A stretch of 29,347 nt of DNA from Bacteroidetes bacterium 4572_114 (GTDB lineage Bacteria; Bacteroidota; Bacteroidia; Bacteroidales; 4484-276), in assembly GCA_002254335.1 (NCBI GenBank), contig NIVA01000055.1, positions 1 through 29,347 on the forward strand, written 5' to 3'. Shown here piece by piece: positions 7,403 through 15,376 of the stretch. Made by a program: the position numbers and the translations under genes. The notes beneath the pieces were generated by a model. It did no database searches, had not been told where the DNA came from, and saw nothing but the letters and a program-made list of their open reading frames with translations. Each line of letters opens with the position of its first letter. The stretch's first letter is position 1.

Positions 7403-7512
7403 TAAATTGGATTGTGCCTCGAAGAAACCGTGTTCTCCCTCTGCATTTTTACGTTTGTTACTATTTTTCAGGGCAGATAATTGGCCAAAACAGTAATTAT
7501 AATGATCACTAA

Positions 7513-7548
7513 AAAAACCTCCTCCAAAATTTATTGAAGGAGGTTTTT
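7513..7548. terminator. Bidirectional terminator between the regulator and clpB
   Basis: AAAAACCTCCT (7513-7523) pairs perfectly with AGGAGGTTTTT (7538-7548) around a 14-base loop, with A and T tracts on the two sides, so it can stop transcription from both converging genes. A second small palindrome, AACTGTC-T-GACAGTT, lies at 7561-7575, next to the ancestral clpB stop. Confidence 0.8.
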
Positions 7549-7578
7549 AATTTGAATATTAACTGTCTGACAGTTCAA

Positions 7579-7629
7579 TCAATCATTTACAAAAACCAGT
7601 TTATCACCCTGTGCGTCCAGTACAATTCC
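7579..7629 (-). pseudogene. clpB: Out-of-frame remnant of the native ClpB C-terminus
   Basis: In the minus-strand frame shifted from the clpB ORF, this stretch reads (G)IVLDAQGDKLVFVND and ends at a TGA (7579-7581). It looks like the last strands of a ClpB small domain. It lies only 8 bases past the current clpB stop and overlaps its last codons. This implies that about 70-80 codons between the two pieces are missing and the frame was lost at the join, near 7625-7630. Confidence 0.55.
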
Positions 7630-9959
7630 CCGATCTGTTTTTCTGACAGAGGCCTGAACATGATGATCTCATCAACCCGGTTCAGGAACTCAGGGCGTAT
7701 CGTTCGTTTAAGCAGATCAAAAACTTCCTTGCGTGTATCTTCAAATTTCTTTGCGTCATCTGCGCCATTCTGGGCGCCAATCTTATCCTGGATAATGTGC
7801 GAACCAATATTTGAGGTCATGATGATGATGGTATTCTTAAAATCCACTACCCTGCCCTTGTTATCGGTCAGGCGGCCATCGTCCAACACTTGCAAAAGAA
7901 TATTGAAAACATCGTGATGTGCCTTTTCGATCTCATCTAACAAAACTACTGAATAGGGTTTTCTACGGACTGCTTCGGAAAGCTGGCCGCTTTCATCGTA
8001 GCCCACATATCCCGGAGGGGCCCCGATTAGTCGCGAAACAGTATGCCGTTCCTGATATTCCGACATATCAATGCGCACCATCGAATTCTCATCATTAAAA
8101 AGGAATTCGGCCAAAGCCTTTGCCAGTTCAGTTTTCCCTACCCCGGTGGTGCCCAGAAATATAAATGAACCTATTGGCCTTTTAGCATCCTGAAGCCCTG
8201 CCCTGCTCCGCCTAATGGCATCAGCTACAGCAGTTATGGCCTCATCCTGGCCAACAACGCGATGATGTATCTTATCCTCTAACAACAAGAGTTTCTCGCG
8301 CTCGCTTTGCAGCATCCTGCTTATAGGGATACCGGTCCACCGCGAAACGATTTCGGCAATGCCCTCTGCATCCACCACCTCATTTATCATCGGGCTGTCG
8401 CCCTGGATGTCGGTAAGTTTGGCCTTGAGCTTTTCAAGGGCATCTTCAGTTTGTTTAATCTTTCCATACCTGATCTCGGCAACTTTGCCAAAATCGCCAT
8501 CACGTTCGGCCTGGTCGGCCTCAAGTCTTAGATCTTCAATTTCCTTCTTCCTCACCTGAATCCCTTCAACCACCTCTTTTTCGGCCAACCATTTAGATTT
8601 CATGTGATTGCGCTTCTCTGAAAGGTTTCCGATCTGTTCCCTTAAAACAGAAAGTTTTTCCTTGTCTTTTTCCCGCTTTATGGCTTCGCGTTCAATCTCA
8701 AGGTGTTTGATCCTGCGTTCTATCTCATCTAATTCTTCGGGCAGTGAATTGATCTCCAGCCTGAGCTTGGCCGCGGCCTCATCAATAAGGTCGATGGCCT
8801 TATCGGGCAGGAACCTGTCGGTAATATATCTTTGCGAAAGTCCCACCGCCGAAATAATTGCTTCATCTTTTATCCTTACATGGTGGTGGGTTTCGTAGCG
8901 TTCCTTCAACCCACGTAAAATAGAAATGGCATCTAAGGTGTCGGGCTCGTTTACCATTACAATCTGAAACCGTCGTTCGAGGGCCTTGTCCTTCTCAAAA
9001 TATTTTTGGTACTCTTTAAGTGTGGTGGCCCCTATGGCACGTAACTCGCCACGTGCAAGGGCCGGCTTTAAAATATTGGCGGCATCCATGGCGCCCTCAC
9101 TGGCCCCTGCCCCCACCAAAGTGTGTATCTCGTCAATAAACATGATCACCTCACCATCGCTGCCCGACACTTCTTTTATCACAGATTTCAACCGTTCCTC
9201 AAATTCGCCTTTAAATTTTGCGCCTGCAATAAGTGCGCCCATATCCAGCGAAAATATTTGCTTTGATTTTAGGTTTTCGGGCACGTCACCATTGATTATC
9301 CTATGGGCAATGCCCTCGGCAATAGCAGTTTTTCCAACTCCCGGCTCACCAATAAGGATCGGGTTGTTTTTTGTCCTCCTCGATAAAATCTGTAAAATCC
9401 GCCTGATCTCCTCGTCCCTGCCGATTACCGGGTCAAGCTTTCCGCCGGCAGCCAATTCGTTCAGGTTTTTTGCGTATCGGTTCAACGCATTGTACGTATC
9501 CTCGGCAGTTTTGCTTTTTACACTTGAACCCTTCCGCAGCATTTTTATGGCTTCCAAAAGATTTTTCCGGCTGACACCAAATTCGTTGAGCAGCCTGGAT
9601 GTTTTATCCTTAACTGATAGCAATCCCAGCAAAATGTGCTCGATTGATACAAATTCATCCTTAAATTCCTTGAGGTACGACAAAGCTTTTTGCAAAGCTG
9701 TGTTTGAATCCGCCGACAGATAAACCTGGCCACCAGAGACCTTTGGGTAAGTTTTTAACAGCGTCTCCAATCCAGCATTGAGGGCGTTTACATCCACATC
9801 CATTTTCTTCAATAGAAATGGGATCACATTTTCATCGCTCGAAATAATACCTTTAAGGATATGTGCAGTTTCAATTTGTGGGTTTTGATGACCGCCGGCA
9901 ATATCCTGTGCATTTTGTATGGCCTCCTGGGCCTTAATTGTGAAATTATTAAAATTCAT
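7587..9959 (-). CDS. clpB: ClpB/Hsp104 disaggregase lacking its C-terminal small domain
   Basis: ClpB is a hexameric AAA+ unfoldase that rescues aggregated protein with DnaK. The 790 residues show the N domain (1-145), first Walker A GEPGVGKT (204-211), Walker B MFIDE (273-277), the coiled-coil M domain (about 400-520), second Walker A GTTGVGKT (603-610) and Walker B VVLLDE (671-676), with Arg761 in EFLNR. Family members run to about 860 residues. This ORF ends after PLSEKQIGEL followed by a non-homologous WTHRVINWFL tail, so the D2 small domain with its sensor-2 GAR motif is gone. AAAGGAGAA before the ATG is an unusually good ribosome site. A MITE-like element sits 33 bases upstream. Function is probably impaired. 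Confidence 0.93.
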   Translation of the reverse strand: MNFNNFTIKAQEAIQNAQDIAGGHQNPQIETAHILKGIISSDENVIPFLLKKMDVDVNALNAGLETLLKTYPKVSGGQVYLSADSNTALQKALSYLKEFKDEFVSIEHILLGLLSVKDKTSRLLNEFGVSRKNLLEAIKMLRKGSSVKSKTAEDTYNALNRYAKNLNELAAGGKLDPVIGRDEEIRRILQILSRRTKNNPILIGEPGVGKTAIAEGIAHRIINGDVPENLKSKQIFSLDMGALIAGAKFKGEFEERLKSVIKEVSGSDGEVIMFIDEIHTLVGAGASEGAMDAANILKPALARGELRAIGATTLKEYQKYFEKDKALERRFQIVMVNEPDTLDAISILRGLKERYETHHHVRIKDEAIISAVGLSQRYITDRFLPDKAIDLIDEAAAKLRLEINSLPEELDEIERRIKHLEIEREAIKREKDKEKLSVLREQIGNLSEKRNHMKSKWLAEKEVVEGIQVRKKEIEDLRLEADQAERDGDFGKVAEIRYGKIKQTEDALEKLKAKLTDIQGDSPMINEVVDAEGIAEIVSRWTGIPISRMLQSEREKLLLLEDKIHHRVVGQDEAITAVADAIRRSRAGLQDAKRPIGSFIFLGTTGVGKTELAKALAEFLFNDENSMVRIDMSEYQERHTVSRLIGAPPGYVGYDESGQLSEAVRRKPYSVVLLDEIEKAHHDVFNILLQVLDDGRLTDNKGRVVDFKNTIIIMTSNIGSHIIQDKIGAQNGADDAKKFEDTRKEVFDLLKRTIRPEFLNRVDEIIMFRPLSEKQIGELYWTHRVINWFL

Positions 9960-9992
9960 ATTATTTTCTCCTTTTAATTCTAATTTTTTAAT

Positions 9993-10120
9993 GAGTCCGG
10001 TCTAAAAAGCCATATTTAGCCGCGAATGCGCTAATAAGTTTTTCTAATTACCATATAATCAAGTGTTTGAAAATATTTAATTTCGCTAATTTTTAAAAAC
10101 TTCGTTTTTAGACCGGACTC
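9993..10120 (+). mobile_element. MITE-like element, copy 2 (128 bp)
   Basis: The ends are perfect 16-bp inverted repeats, GAGTCCGGTCTAAAAA and TTTTTAGACCGGACTC. A 6-bp direct repeat TTTAAT flanks it (9987-9992 and 10121-10126). The body matches the copy at 2267-2395 reversed, with the same landmarks (GCCATATTT, AATGCGCTAATAA, AAAAACTTCGTTTTT). It has no coding capacity. It lies in the clpB leader, so it lengthens or separates the clpB 5' region; a near-consensus -7 (CAACTTTG on the minus strand, 10163-10170) lies beyond it. Confidence 0.85.
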
Positions 10121-10126
10121 TTTAAT

Positions 10127-10523
10127 CAAATCCTTGCGTCCCAATCAATAAGCCTGCCATCACAAAGTTGCCTCAAAAACATGAAATTTTGACAGCTAAC
10201 TCATTCATTGTTAGTGCCTTTTTGTCATTACAAATTTCGAAATATTATTAATGTATTAACAATGAGAAAATTGCAATTCCACCTAACCTGAAATATTTTC
10301 AGTAGAAAACAATAAAATAAACAACTTTGCATTTTCAAGATAACCATTTTAAACTCATAAATAATATTTATTCAGCTGATCCTGAAATTAAATGGTTTCT
10401 ATTTTCCTTAAAGTTCTTTTAATCATTTACTTCACGTCATCCGTTGCCACACATATTGAGAAGTTTTGCTCAGTATGTGCCATTTTAAGATATGACAACA
10501 AATGACCTTTTAATGACAATAAA
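10127..10523. other. Divergent intergenic region with one leader hairpin
   Basis: No gene is visible in this 397-base A+T-rich region between the divergent clpB and CoA-binding genes. The only clear structure is an 11-bp stem, CACATATTGAG at 10450-10460 with CTCAGTATGTG at 10469-10479 (one G-U pair), around the loop AAGTTTTG. It lies 44 bases before the next ATG and could be a leader hairpin or the end of a lost transcript. Confidence 0.4.
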
Positions 10524-10943
10524 ATGACAGAAACATTCAAGTCTCAAATTAATAATAACCAGATAGATAGTTATCATAAAAACAAAAAGACGGTTGTAAT
10601 AGGTGCGAGCGCAAAACCAATCAGATATTCATACTCTGCAGTTTCCAACTTAAAAAAGAAGGGCTATCCTGTTGAAGCAATAGGGTTACGTAAGGATTTG
10701 ATTGGAGATGTTGAAATTCAAACCGGCCGGCCTTTAATTAAAGGGACGCATACCGTTACCATATATGTAGGGCCGAAAAATCAGTCTGGTTTTTACGATT
10801 ATATAATTAATGAGCTTCAGCCAAAACGGATAATTTTTAACCCTGGAACGGAAAACGATGAATTTGAGGCCCTTGCAAGGGGAAAAGGCATAGAGGTCCT
10901 GGTAGGTTGTACGTTGGTTATGCTCGCTTCTGATTCTTTTTAA
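10524..10943 (+). CDS. CoA-binding (YccU-like Rossmann) protein
   Basis: This 139-residue protein is a single CoA_binding_2-type Rossmann domain, a family that binds CoA or a nucleotide but has no settled function. After an unusual 20-residue polar N-terminal extension comes the nucleotide-binding turn TVVIGASAKPIRYSYSAVSNLKKKGY, then VEAIGLRKDLIGDVEI, the central strand TVTIYVGP and the closing segment RIIFNPGTENDEFEALARGKGIEVLVGCTLVML. Family members are usually about 120-130 residues, so the gene is complete. No better start lies inside the extension, so the first ATG was kept. It is cytoplasmic, and its neighbours do not suggest a pathway. Confidence 0.85.
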   Translation: MTETFKSQINNNQIDSYHKNKKTVVIGASAKPIRYSYSAVSNLKKKGYPVEAIGLRKDLIGDVEIQTGRPLIKGTHTVTIYVGPKNQSGFYDYIINELQPKRIIFNPGTENDEFEALARGKGIEVLVGCTLVMLASDSF

Positions 10944-10975
10944 ATAGACGTTACCACGAAAAGATGAATAATCTG

Positions 10976-10983
10976 TACTTTCG
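10976..10983 (+). promoter_or_regulatory. Candidate -7 element TACTTTCG
   Basis: It differs from TAnnTTTG by one base and lies only 6 bases before the ATG at 10990. The transcript would therefore be almost leaderless, or translation starts further in. The same octamer occurs before the EEP gene (minus strand, 22436-22443). Confidence 0.35.
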
Positions 10984-10989
10984 CGGCCA

Positions 10990-13206
10990 ATGAGTAAAAT
11001 CAACAATATCAACAACGTTTTGAGAAACAAATCAAATTTTCAGATCTTCATTAATGCACTCTTGATTTTGCTGGCTATTTGCGGTGGGGCCATTAAAGCA
11101 CAGACCCCCCTCCTGCCAGACACAACCTTTGTGTGCAATGCCGATAGTGTTGAATTGGATGCCGGGCCGGGTTTTGTCAGCTACTTTTGGTGGGAGACCG
11201 ATGAGCAGGCCCAAACTATCTGGGTGAAGGAGACCGGCTTGTACCATGTTAATTGCGATACAGCAGAATCTCAACCTCCTGTTATGGATTCCACCTGGGT
11301 ATTTTTTCAAAATGCTGAAATTGTCCAAGGGGATTCAGTGATAACCAATATTTACCCCGTTACATTATGTGTTGCCCCCGACACTTCACAGTTTACCTGG
11401 ACATCAAATGACCCTGATTATATTATTGAATTTGATACGGCAGCCTGTATTGATGTAACACCTAATTTGGATCCAACTGTTTTTTATGTTTCGATTACCG
11501 ATAGCCTCGATATTTTAACCTGCATCGACAGCGTAACAATAATGCGACTTATTGCCCGCTTGCCCGACACAACAATAGTTTGTCATACCGATAGCGTATT
11601 TCTGGATGCAGGCCCGGGATTTATCAATTATCAATGGTGGGAAACCGGTGAACAAACACAAACTATTTGGGCAATGGATACGGGCTGGTACCATGTTACA
11701 TGCGATGCCCCTGAGCTTCAGGAACCTATTATCGATTCCACATGGGTGTTTTTTCAAAACACAGCAATAGTCCAAGGGGATTCGGTGATAACCAATATTT
11801 ACCCTGTTACATTATGTGTAAGCCCTGACACCTTGCAATATGTCTGGACATCAAGCGATCCTGATTATTTTATTGAGTTTGATACAGCAGCCTGTATTGA
11901 TATTACACCTGATTTGGACCCAACAGTTTTTTATGTTTCAACCACTGACAGCCTCAATATTTTAACCTGCACCGACAGTGTAACAATAATGCGGCTTATT
12001 ACGCGATTGCCCGATACCACATTGGCTTGTCACGCCGATAGCGTGCAACTGGATGCCGGCCCGGGGTTTCTAAATTATTTTTGGTGGGAGACCGGAGAAA
12101 GTAGCCAGACAATCTGGGCACATGACACCGGTTTGTACCATGTAACATGTGACACTCTTGAGTTTCAAGGTGTGATGGATTCTACCTGGGTGTATTTTCA
12201 AAAAGCCGGGATCGTTCAAAACGACACACTTACGTGCTACAACTATTCCCTGGAACTTTGCGTTGAACCAGACACCTTAAAATATTTCTGGACTTCAAGC
12301 GACACTGATTATGTTATTGAACACGATACCGCAGCATGTATTGAAGTTATCCCTGAATTGGACACCACCACATTTTATGTTTCAATTACCGACAGCCTTA
12401 ATATTTTAACCTGTATCGACAGCGTAACGGTTTGGCTTCATCCCAGGATGAGGTTTGAGGAAGTTACCCAAATTAACACTGGTTGCCCCGAATCTTGCAA
12501 AGGCCAGTTGGAAGTTATTGTTTCCGGCGGAAAGCCCCCATACAGTTATTTATGGTTTACCGCCCCTGAGCAATACGACTCCATAGCTTTTGGCCTCTGC
12601 GAACAAGATTACACTTTCCGTGTTTTTGATGAATTCATTTGCATCCGCGACACCGTACTGCCCGTTGAAGTATATGATATCCCTGAAATTGAAATCATAA
12701 GAGATCCCACCGATGCCATTTACATCCAAAACCCCGTAGTTACATTTTCATTCGATAACCTGTCCATCGATTCGATACAAATAATTGATTGGAACTGGAA
12801 TTTTGGCGACAGCACTTATTCCATTGAGGAAATGCCTGTAAAGGTGTTCGAAAATATCAGGGATTATGATGTGTGGTTGAAATACACTACAAGTGATGAA
12901 TGTATTGATTCGGTAATGATGAACGTTAATGTAGAAGAGGCTATATTAATAATACCCAATATTTTTACCCCAAATAGTGACGGTGCTAACGATACATTCA
13001 AAATTAAAGACCTTGAATTTTACATGAGTAATGAAATTGCCATTTTTAACAGGTATGGTAAAAAAGTATTCTCACAAAACAACTACCAAAGCGACTGGGA
13101 TGGCGGAAACCTGAGGGATGGTGCTTACTTTTATGTGCTTAAGGCCAAAGGTTATTTTGGTACAAATACTTACCGGGGATCAATAACCATCCTTAGAGGG
13201 TATTAA
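10990..13206 (+). CDS. T9SS type-B cargo protein with three internal repeats
   Basis: This 738-residue secreted protein begins with a signal sequence (about 12-38, NKSNFQIFINALLILLAICGG, ending at KAQ). Residues 40-485 hold three tandem repeats of about 145 residues. Each starts LPDT, has DAGPGF and WWET followed by QTIW and a GxYHV segment, and ends in FYVSxTDSLxILTCxDSVT. At about 500-560 comes a SprB-repeat-like stretch (GCPESCKGQLEVIVSGGKPPYSYLW), then a PKD-like region (FSFDNLSI, WNWNFGDST). The C-terminus (about 650-738, IIPNIFTPNSDGANDTFKI to RGSITILRGY) is the gliding-motility-associated type-B sorting domain. It is therefore exported by T9SS and surface-bound; an adhesin-like role is inferred. 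The repeats are similar enough at DNA level to recombine. Confidence 0.9.
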   Translation: MSKINNINNVLRNKSNFQIFINALLILLAICGGAIKAQTPLLPDTTFVCNADSVELDAGPGFVSYFWWETDEQAQTIWVKETGLYHVNCDTAESQPPVMDSTWVFFQNAEIVQGDSVITNIYPVTLCVAPDTSQFTWTSNDPDYIIEFDTAACIDVTPNLDPTVFYVSITDSLDILTCIDSVTIMRLIARLPDTTIVCHTDSVFLDAGPGFINYQWWETGEQTQTIWAMDTGWYHVTCDAPELQEPIIDSTWVFFQNTAIVQGDSVITNIYPVTLCVSPDTLQYVWTSSDPDYFIEFDTAACIDITPDLDPTVFYVSTTDSLNILTCTDSVTIMRLITRLPDTTLACHADSVQLDAGPGFLNYFWWETGESSQTIWAHDTGLYHVTCDTLEFQGVMDSTWVYFQKAGIVQNDTLTCYNYSLELCVEPDTLKYFWTSSDTDYVIEHDTAACIEVIPELDTTTFYVSITDSLNILTCIDSVTVWLHPRMRFEEVTQINTGCPESCKGQLEVIVSGGKPPYSYLWFTAPEQYDSIAFGLCEQDYTFRVFDEFICIRDTVLPVEVYDIPEIEIIRDPTDAIYIQNPVVTFSFDNLSIDSIQIIDWNWNFGDSTYSIEEMPVKVFENIRDYDVWLKYTTSDECIDSVMMNVNVEEAILIIPNIFTPNSDGANDTFKIKDLEFYMSNEIAIFNRYGKKVFSQNNYQSDWDGGNLRDGAYFYVLKAKGYFGTNTYRGSITILRGY

Positions 13207-13234
13207 AAAATATTTACCCTTACAAAGCAGCAAC

Positions 13235-13242
13235 TATTTTTG
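13235..13242 (+). promoter_or_regulatory. Candidate -7 element before a small ORF
   Basis: TATTTTTG fully matches TAnnTTTG and lies 24 bases before the ATG of the 72-codon ORF. A -33 box is not evident. Confidence 0.35.
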
Positions 13243-13266
13243 TTTTTGATTTTCTGAAAGATAATA

Positions 13267-13485
13267 ATGAACGACCCCCAATATAATTGGGGCTATTTAA
13301 TACCACCCCCCACCCAAACCCCGAAGCAGATTGAACACTTACAGAAAGGCAATCACTTTGGCCCTGCTTCTCCGCATCATATCGAAGACATAGAAGAAAG
13401 TTCGTGCATAGGGCTGGCTTGCTCAAAAATAACTTCCGGTTTTTATGAACATCTTTTCAATTCGGCACATCAAAATATTATCTAA
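13267..13485 (+). CDS. Small hypothetical protein, doubtful
   Basis: An open frame of 72 codons follows a good -7 element. The product begins MNDPQYNWGY and is Pro- and His-rich at first (PPPTQTPKQIEHLQ), with two cysteines in SSCIGLACSKI. No domain, signal peptide or membrane segment is visible. A similarly long frame exists on the other strand (13220-13426), so neither has clear coding evidence. It may be a relic or a lineage-specific small protein. Confidence 0.3.
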   Translation: MNDPQYNWGYLIPPPTQTPKQIEHLQKGNHFGPASPHHIEDIEESSCIGLACSKITSGFYEHLFNSAHQNII

Positions 13486-13505
13486 CCAATTTTTACAACA
13501 AAAAT

Positions 13506-13646
13506 ATGTACTTTTATGGTCGTTATTTTTTTGGGTTCTTAACAATCCCCGAACAATCTGGAGAAAAAGTTAAACATGTATTAAAAATTAGATATGTTGA
13601 ATCTATTGATGGTAATCAAATAAAATATTGCATATCTGGTTTTTAA
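13506..13646 (+). CDS. Very small ORF upstream of dnaA, doubtful
   Basis: This 46-codon frame runs from an ATG at 13506 to TAA at 13646 and reads MYFYGRYFFGFLTIPEQSGE, then a strand-like KHVLKIRYVESIDGNQIKYCISGF. The composition is protein-like, but the family is unrecognised. It could be a gene fragment. The remaining DNA up to dnaA (13647-13775) holds no gene. Confidence 0.25.
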   Translation: MYFYGRYFFGFLTIPEQSGEKVKHVLKIRYVESIDGNQIKYCISGF

Positions 13647-13745
13647 AATAATCCTTTAACGAATTTTGTTGACAGAAAAAAAGGGAAGGGAAAAACAATT
13701 CAATATCCTGATTTAGCAAAATCTGTTTCAATTTTTCTATTCAAT

Positions 13746-13762
13746 TTATTAACAGTTAATAA
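13746..13762. promoter_or_regulatory. Palindrome just upstream of dnaA
   Basis: TTATTAAC-A-GTTAATAA is a perfect 8-bp inverted repeat around one base, ending 13 bases before the dnaA ATG. TTATTAACA resembles a DnaA box (TTATNCACA) with one mismatch. It may be an operator for autoregulation, or a chance A+T-rich palindrome. No cluster of DnaA boxes is present, so there is no evidence for oriC. Confidence 0.4.
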
Positions 13763-13775
13763 TTAGAATTAGCAC

Positions 13776-15209
13776 ATGAACAATAATGCCAAAGCTGTTT
13801 GGGTAAACTGTCTTAAAATCATTAAGGATAATATTAACCATCAGAGTTTTAAAACCTGGTTCGACCCCATTATCCCAATCAAATTAAATGATAACGTATT
13901 GACCATACAAGTTCCCAGCCAGTTCTTTTACGAATGGCTTGAAGAGCATTACATCAACTTGTTGAGGAAAACTGTTAAAAAGGAATTGGGCACAAACGGC
14001 AGGTTAGAATACAGTATTGTCATGGAAGATGGCCTGAACAAGAAAAATCCGGTATCCATAGTTATCCCAACATCCAACCGGCCGGCTACTATCAATCCGG
14101 ATGTTTCCATGCCGTTTTACCTTAAAGGCCAATCCAAAGTAATTCCCGATCCATTTATCATTCCTGGAATTCAAAAAGTCAAAGTCAATTCTCAACTTGT
14201 TGAAAGATATACTTTTGATAATTTCATTGAGGGCGATTGTAACCGTCTTGCACGCGCAGCCGGTTTGGCAATCGGCGGAAACCCCGGTAAAACAGCTTTT
14301 AACCCTCTATTTATTTATAGTAAGGTCGGGCTTGGAAAATCGCACCTTGCACATGCTATTGGACTTGAGGTAAAAAACAGATATCCTGACAAAACTGTCC
14401 TCTATGTTACTACCGACCAGTTTATTGCACAATATATTGAATCGGTGAGGAATAATAACCAGAACGATTTTACCAATTTCTACCAACTTATTGATGTGTT
14501 GATTATTGATGACATTCATTTCCTGGCCGGGAAAGAAAAAACCCAGGACGTTTTTTTCCATATTTTCAACCAACTACACCAAAAATCGAAACAGCTGGTA
14601 ATTACATCCGACAAACCACCTGTTGAAATAGAAGGCATGGAGCCCAGGTTGCTTTCCAGGTTTAAATGGGGCCTTACAGCAGACCTTCAGACACCTGACC
14701 TGGAAACAAGGATCGCAATACTGCAAAAAAGACTATACAGTGATGGCATTGAGATGCCAGAAAATGTGGTGGAGTACCTTGCCTATAGTATTACATCCAA
14801 CATCCGTGAGTTGGAGGGGGCAATGATTTCAATCCTGGCCCAGGCTTCACTTAATAAAAAGGAGATTACACTTGAGCTTACCAAGCAGATTGTAGATAAT
14901 TTCATTAAAAATACCAACAAGGAAATTTCCATGGATTATATCCAAAAGGTTGTTTCCGACTATTTTGGGCTTTCCATTGAGCAAATGAACTCGAAAACAC
15001 GCAAGCGCAATATCGTCCAGGCCCGCCAGTTATCAATGTATTTTTCCAAGCAACACACTAAGGCATCCCTAACAGCAATTGGCCTGCAATGTGGGAATAA
15101 AGACCATGCCACCGTGCTCCATGCCTGCAAAACAGTACAAAACCTTATAGATACCGATAAAGAATTCAGAAGCTATGTTGATGATCTTGAAAAAAACATA
15201 AAACTGTAA
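13776..15209 (+). CDS. dnaA: Chromosomal replication initiator DnaA
   Basis: DnaA binds oriC and melts it to start replication. The 477-residue protein has domain I (1-80, WVNCLKIIKDNI and FKTWFDPI), a linker, the AAA+ domain III from about 140 (YTFDNFIEGDCNRLARAA), Walker B VLIIDDIHFLAG (241-252), the arginine-finger region RLLSRFKWGL (291-300), and domain IV with the DnaA signature KDHATVLHACKTV near the C-terminus. The Walker A segment reads YSKVGLGKSH (181-190) where the family has YGGVGLGKTH; the first P-loop glycine is replaced by Ser182, while Lys188 is kept. A palindrome lies just upstream, and a weak -7 (GAATTTTG) at 13661-13668. Confidence 0.97.
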   Translation: MNNNAKAVWVNCLKIIKDNINHQSFKTWFDPIIPIKLNDNVLTIQVPSQFFYEWLEEHYINLLRKTVKKELGTNGRLEYSIVMEDGLNKKNPVSIVIPTSNRPATINPDVSMPFYLKGQSKVIPDPFIIPGIQKVKVNSQLVERYTFDNFIEGDCNRLARAAGLAIGGNPGKTAFNPLFIYSKVGLGKSHLAHAIGLEVKNRYPDKTVLYVTTDQFIAQYIESVRNNNQNDFTNFYQLIDVLIIDDIHFLAGKEKTQDVFFHIFNQLHQKSKQLVITSDKPPVEIEGMEPRLLSRFKWGLTADLQTPDLETRIAILQKRLYSDGIEMPENVVEYLAYSITSNIRELEGAMISILAQASLNKKEITLELTKQIVDNFIKNTNKEISMDYIQKVVSDYFGLSIEQMNSKTRKRNIVQARQLSMYFSKQHTKASLTAIGLQCGNKDHATVLHACKTVQNLIDTDKEFRSYVDDLEKNIKL

Positions 15210-15257
15210 GGGCAAATAATTAATTTAGGGCCTGTCAATTAAGAGATTAAAAACCTT

Positions 15258-15317
15258 GATTAACGATGTATGTGACCACCAAACAAATCTAAAACCAAAA
15301 CTCGACAATCGTTAATC
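15258..15317. repeat. Inverted repeat between dnaA and the phosphatase gene
   Basis: GATTAACGAT (15258-15267) and ATCGTTAATC (15308-15317) are perfect 10-bp inverted copies separated by 40 bases. No T tract follows, so it is not a standard terminator. It could be a paired protein-binding site or the ends of a small relic element. Confidence 0.45.
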
Positions 15318-15376
15318 TGAAGTCAAAATATTCCAAGTTTCAGGATAGAATAAATTATTCACCAATACTTCCCTTC

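Noticed and set aside
8986..9723. Long plus-strand open frame (245 codons) opposite clpB
   Set aside because: It is antisense to well-conserved AAA+ coding sequence, is Ser/Pro/Phe-rich and has no domain; it is a shadow of clpB codon usage.
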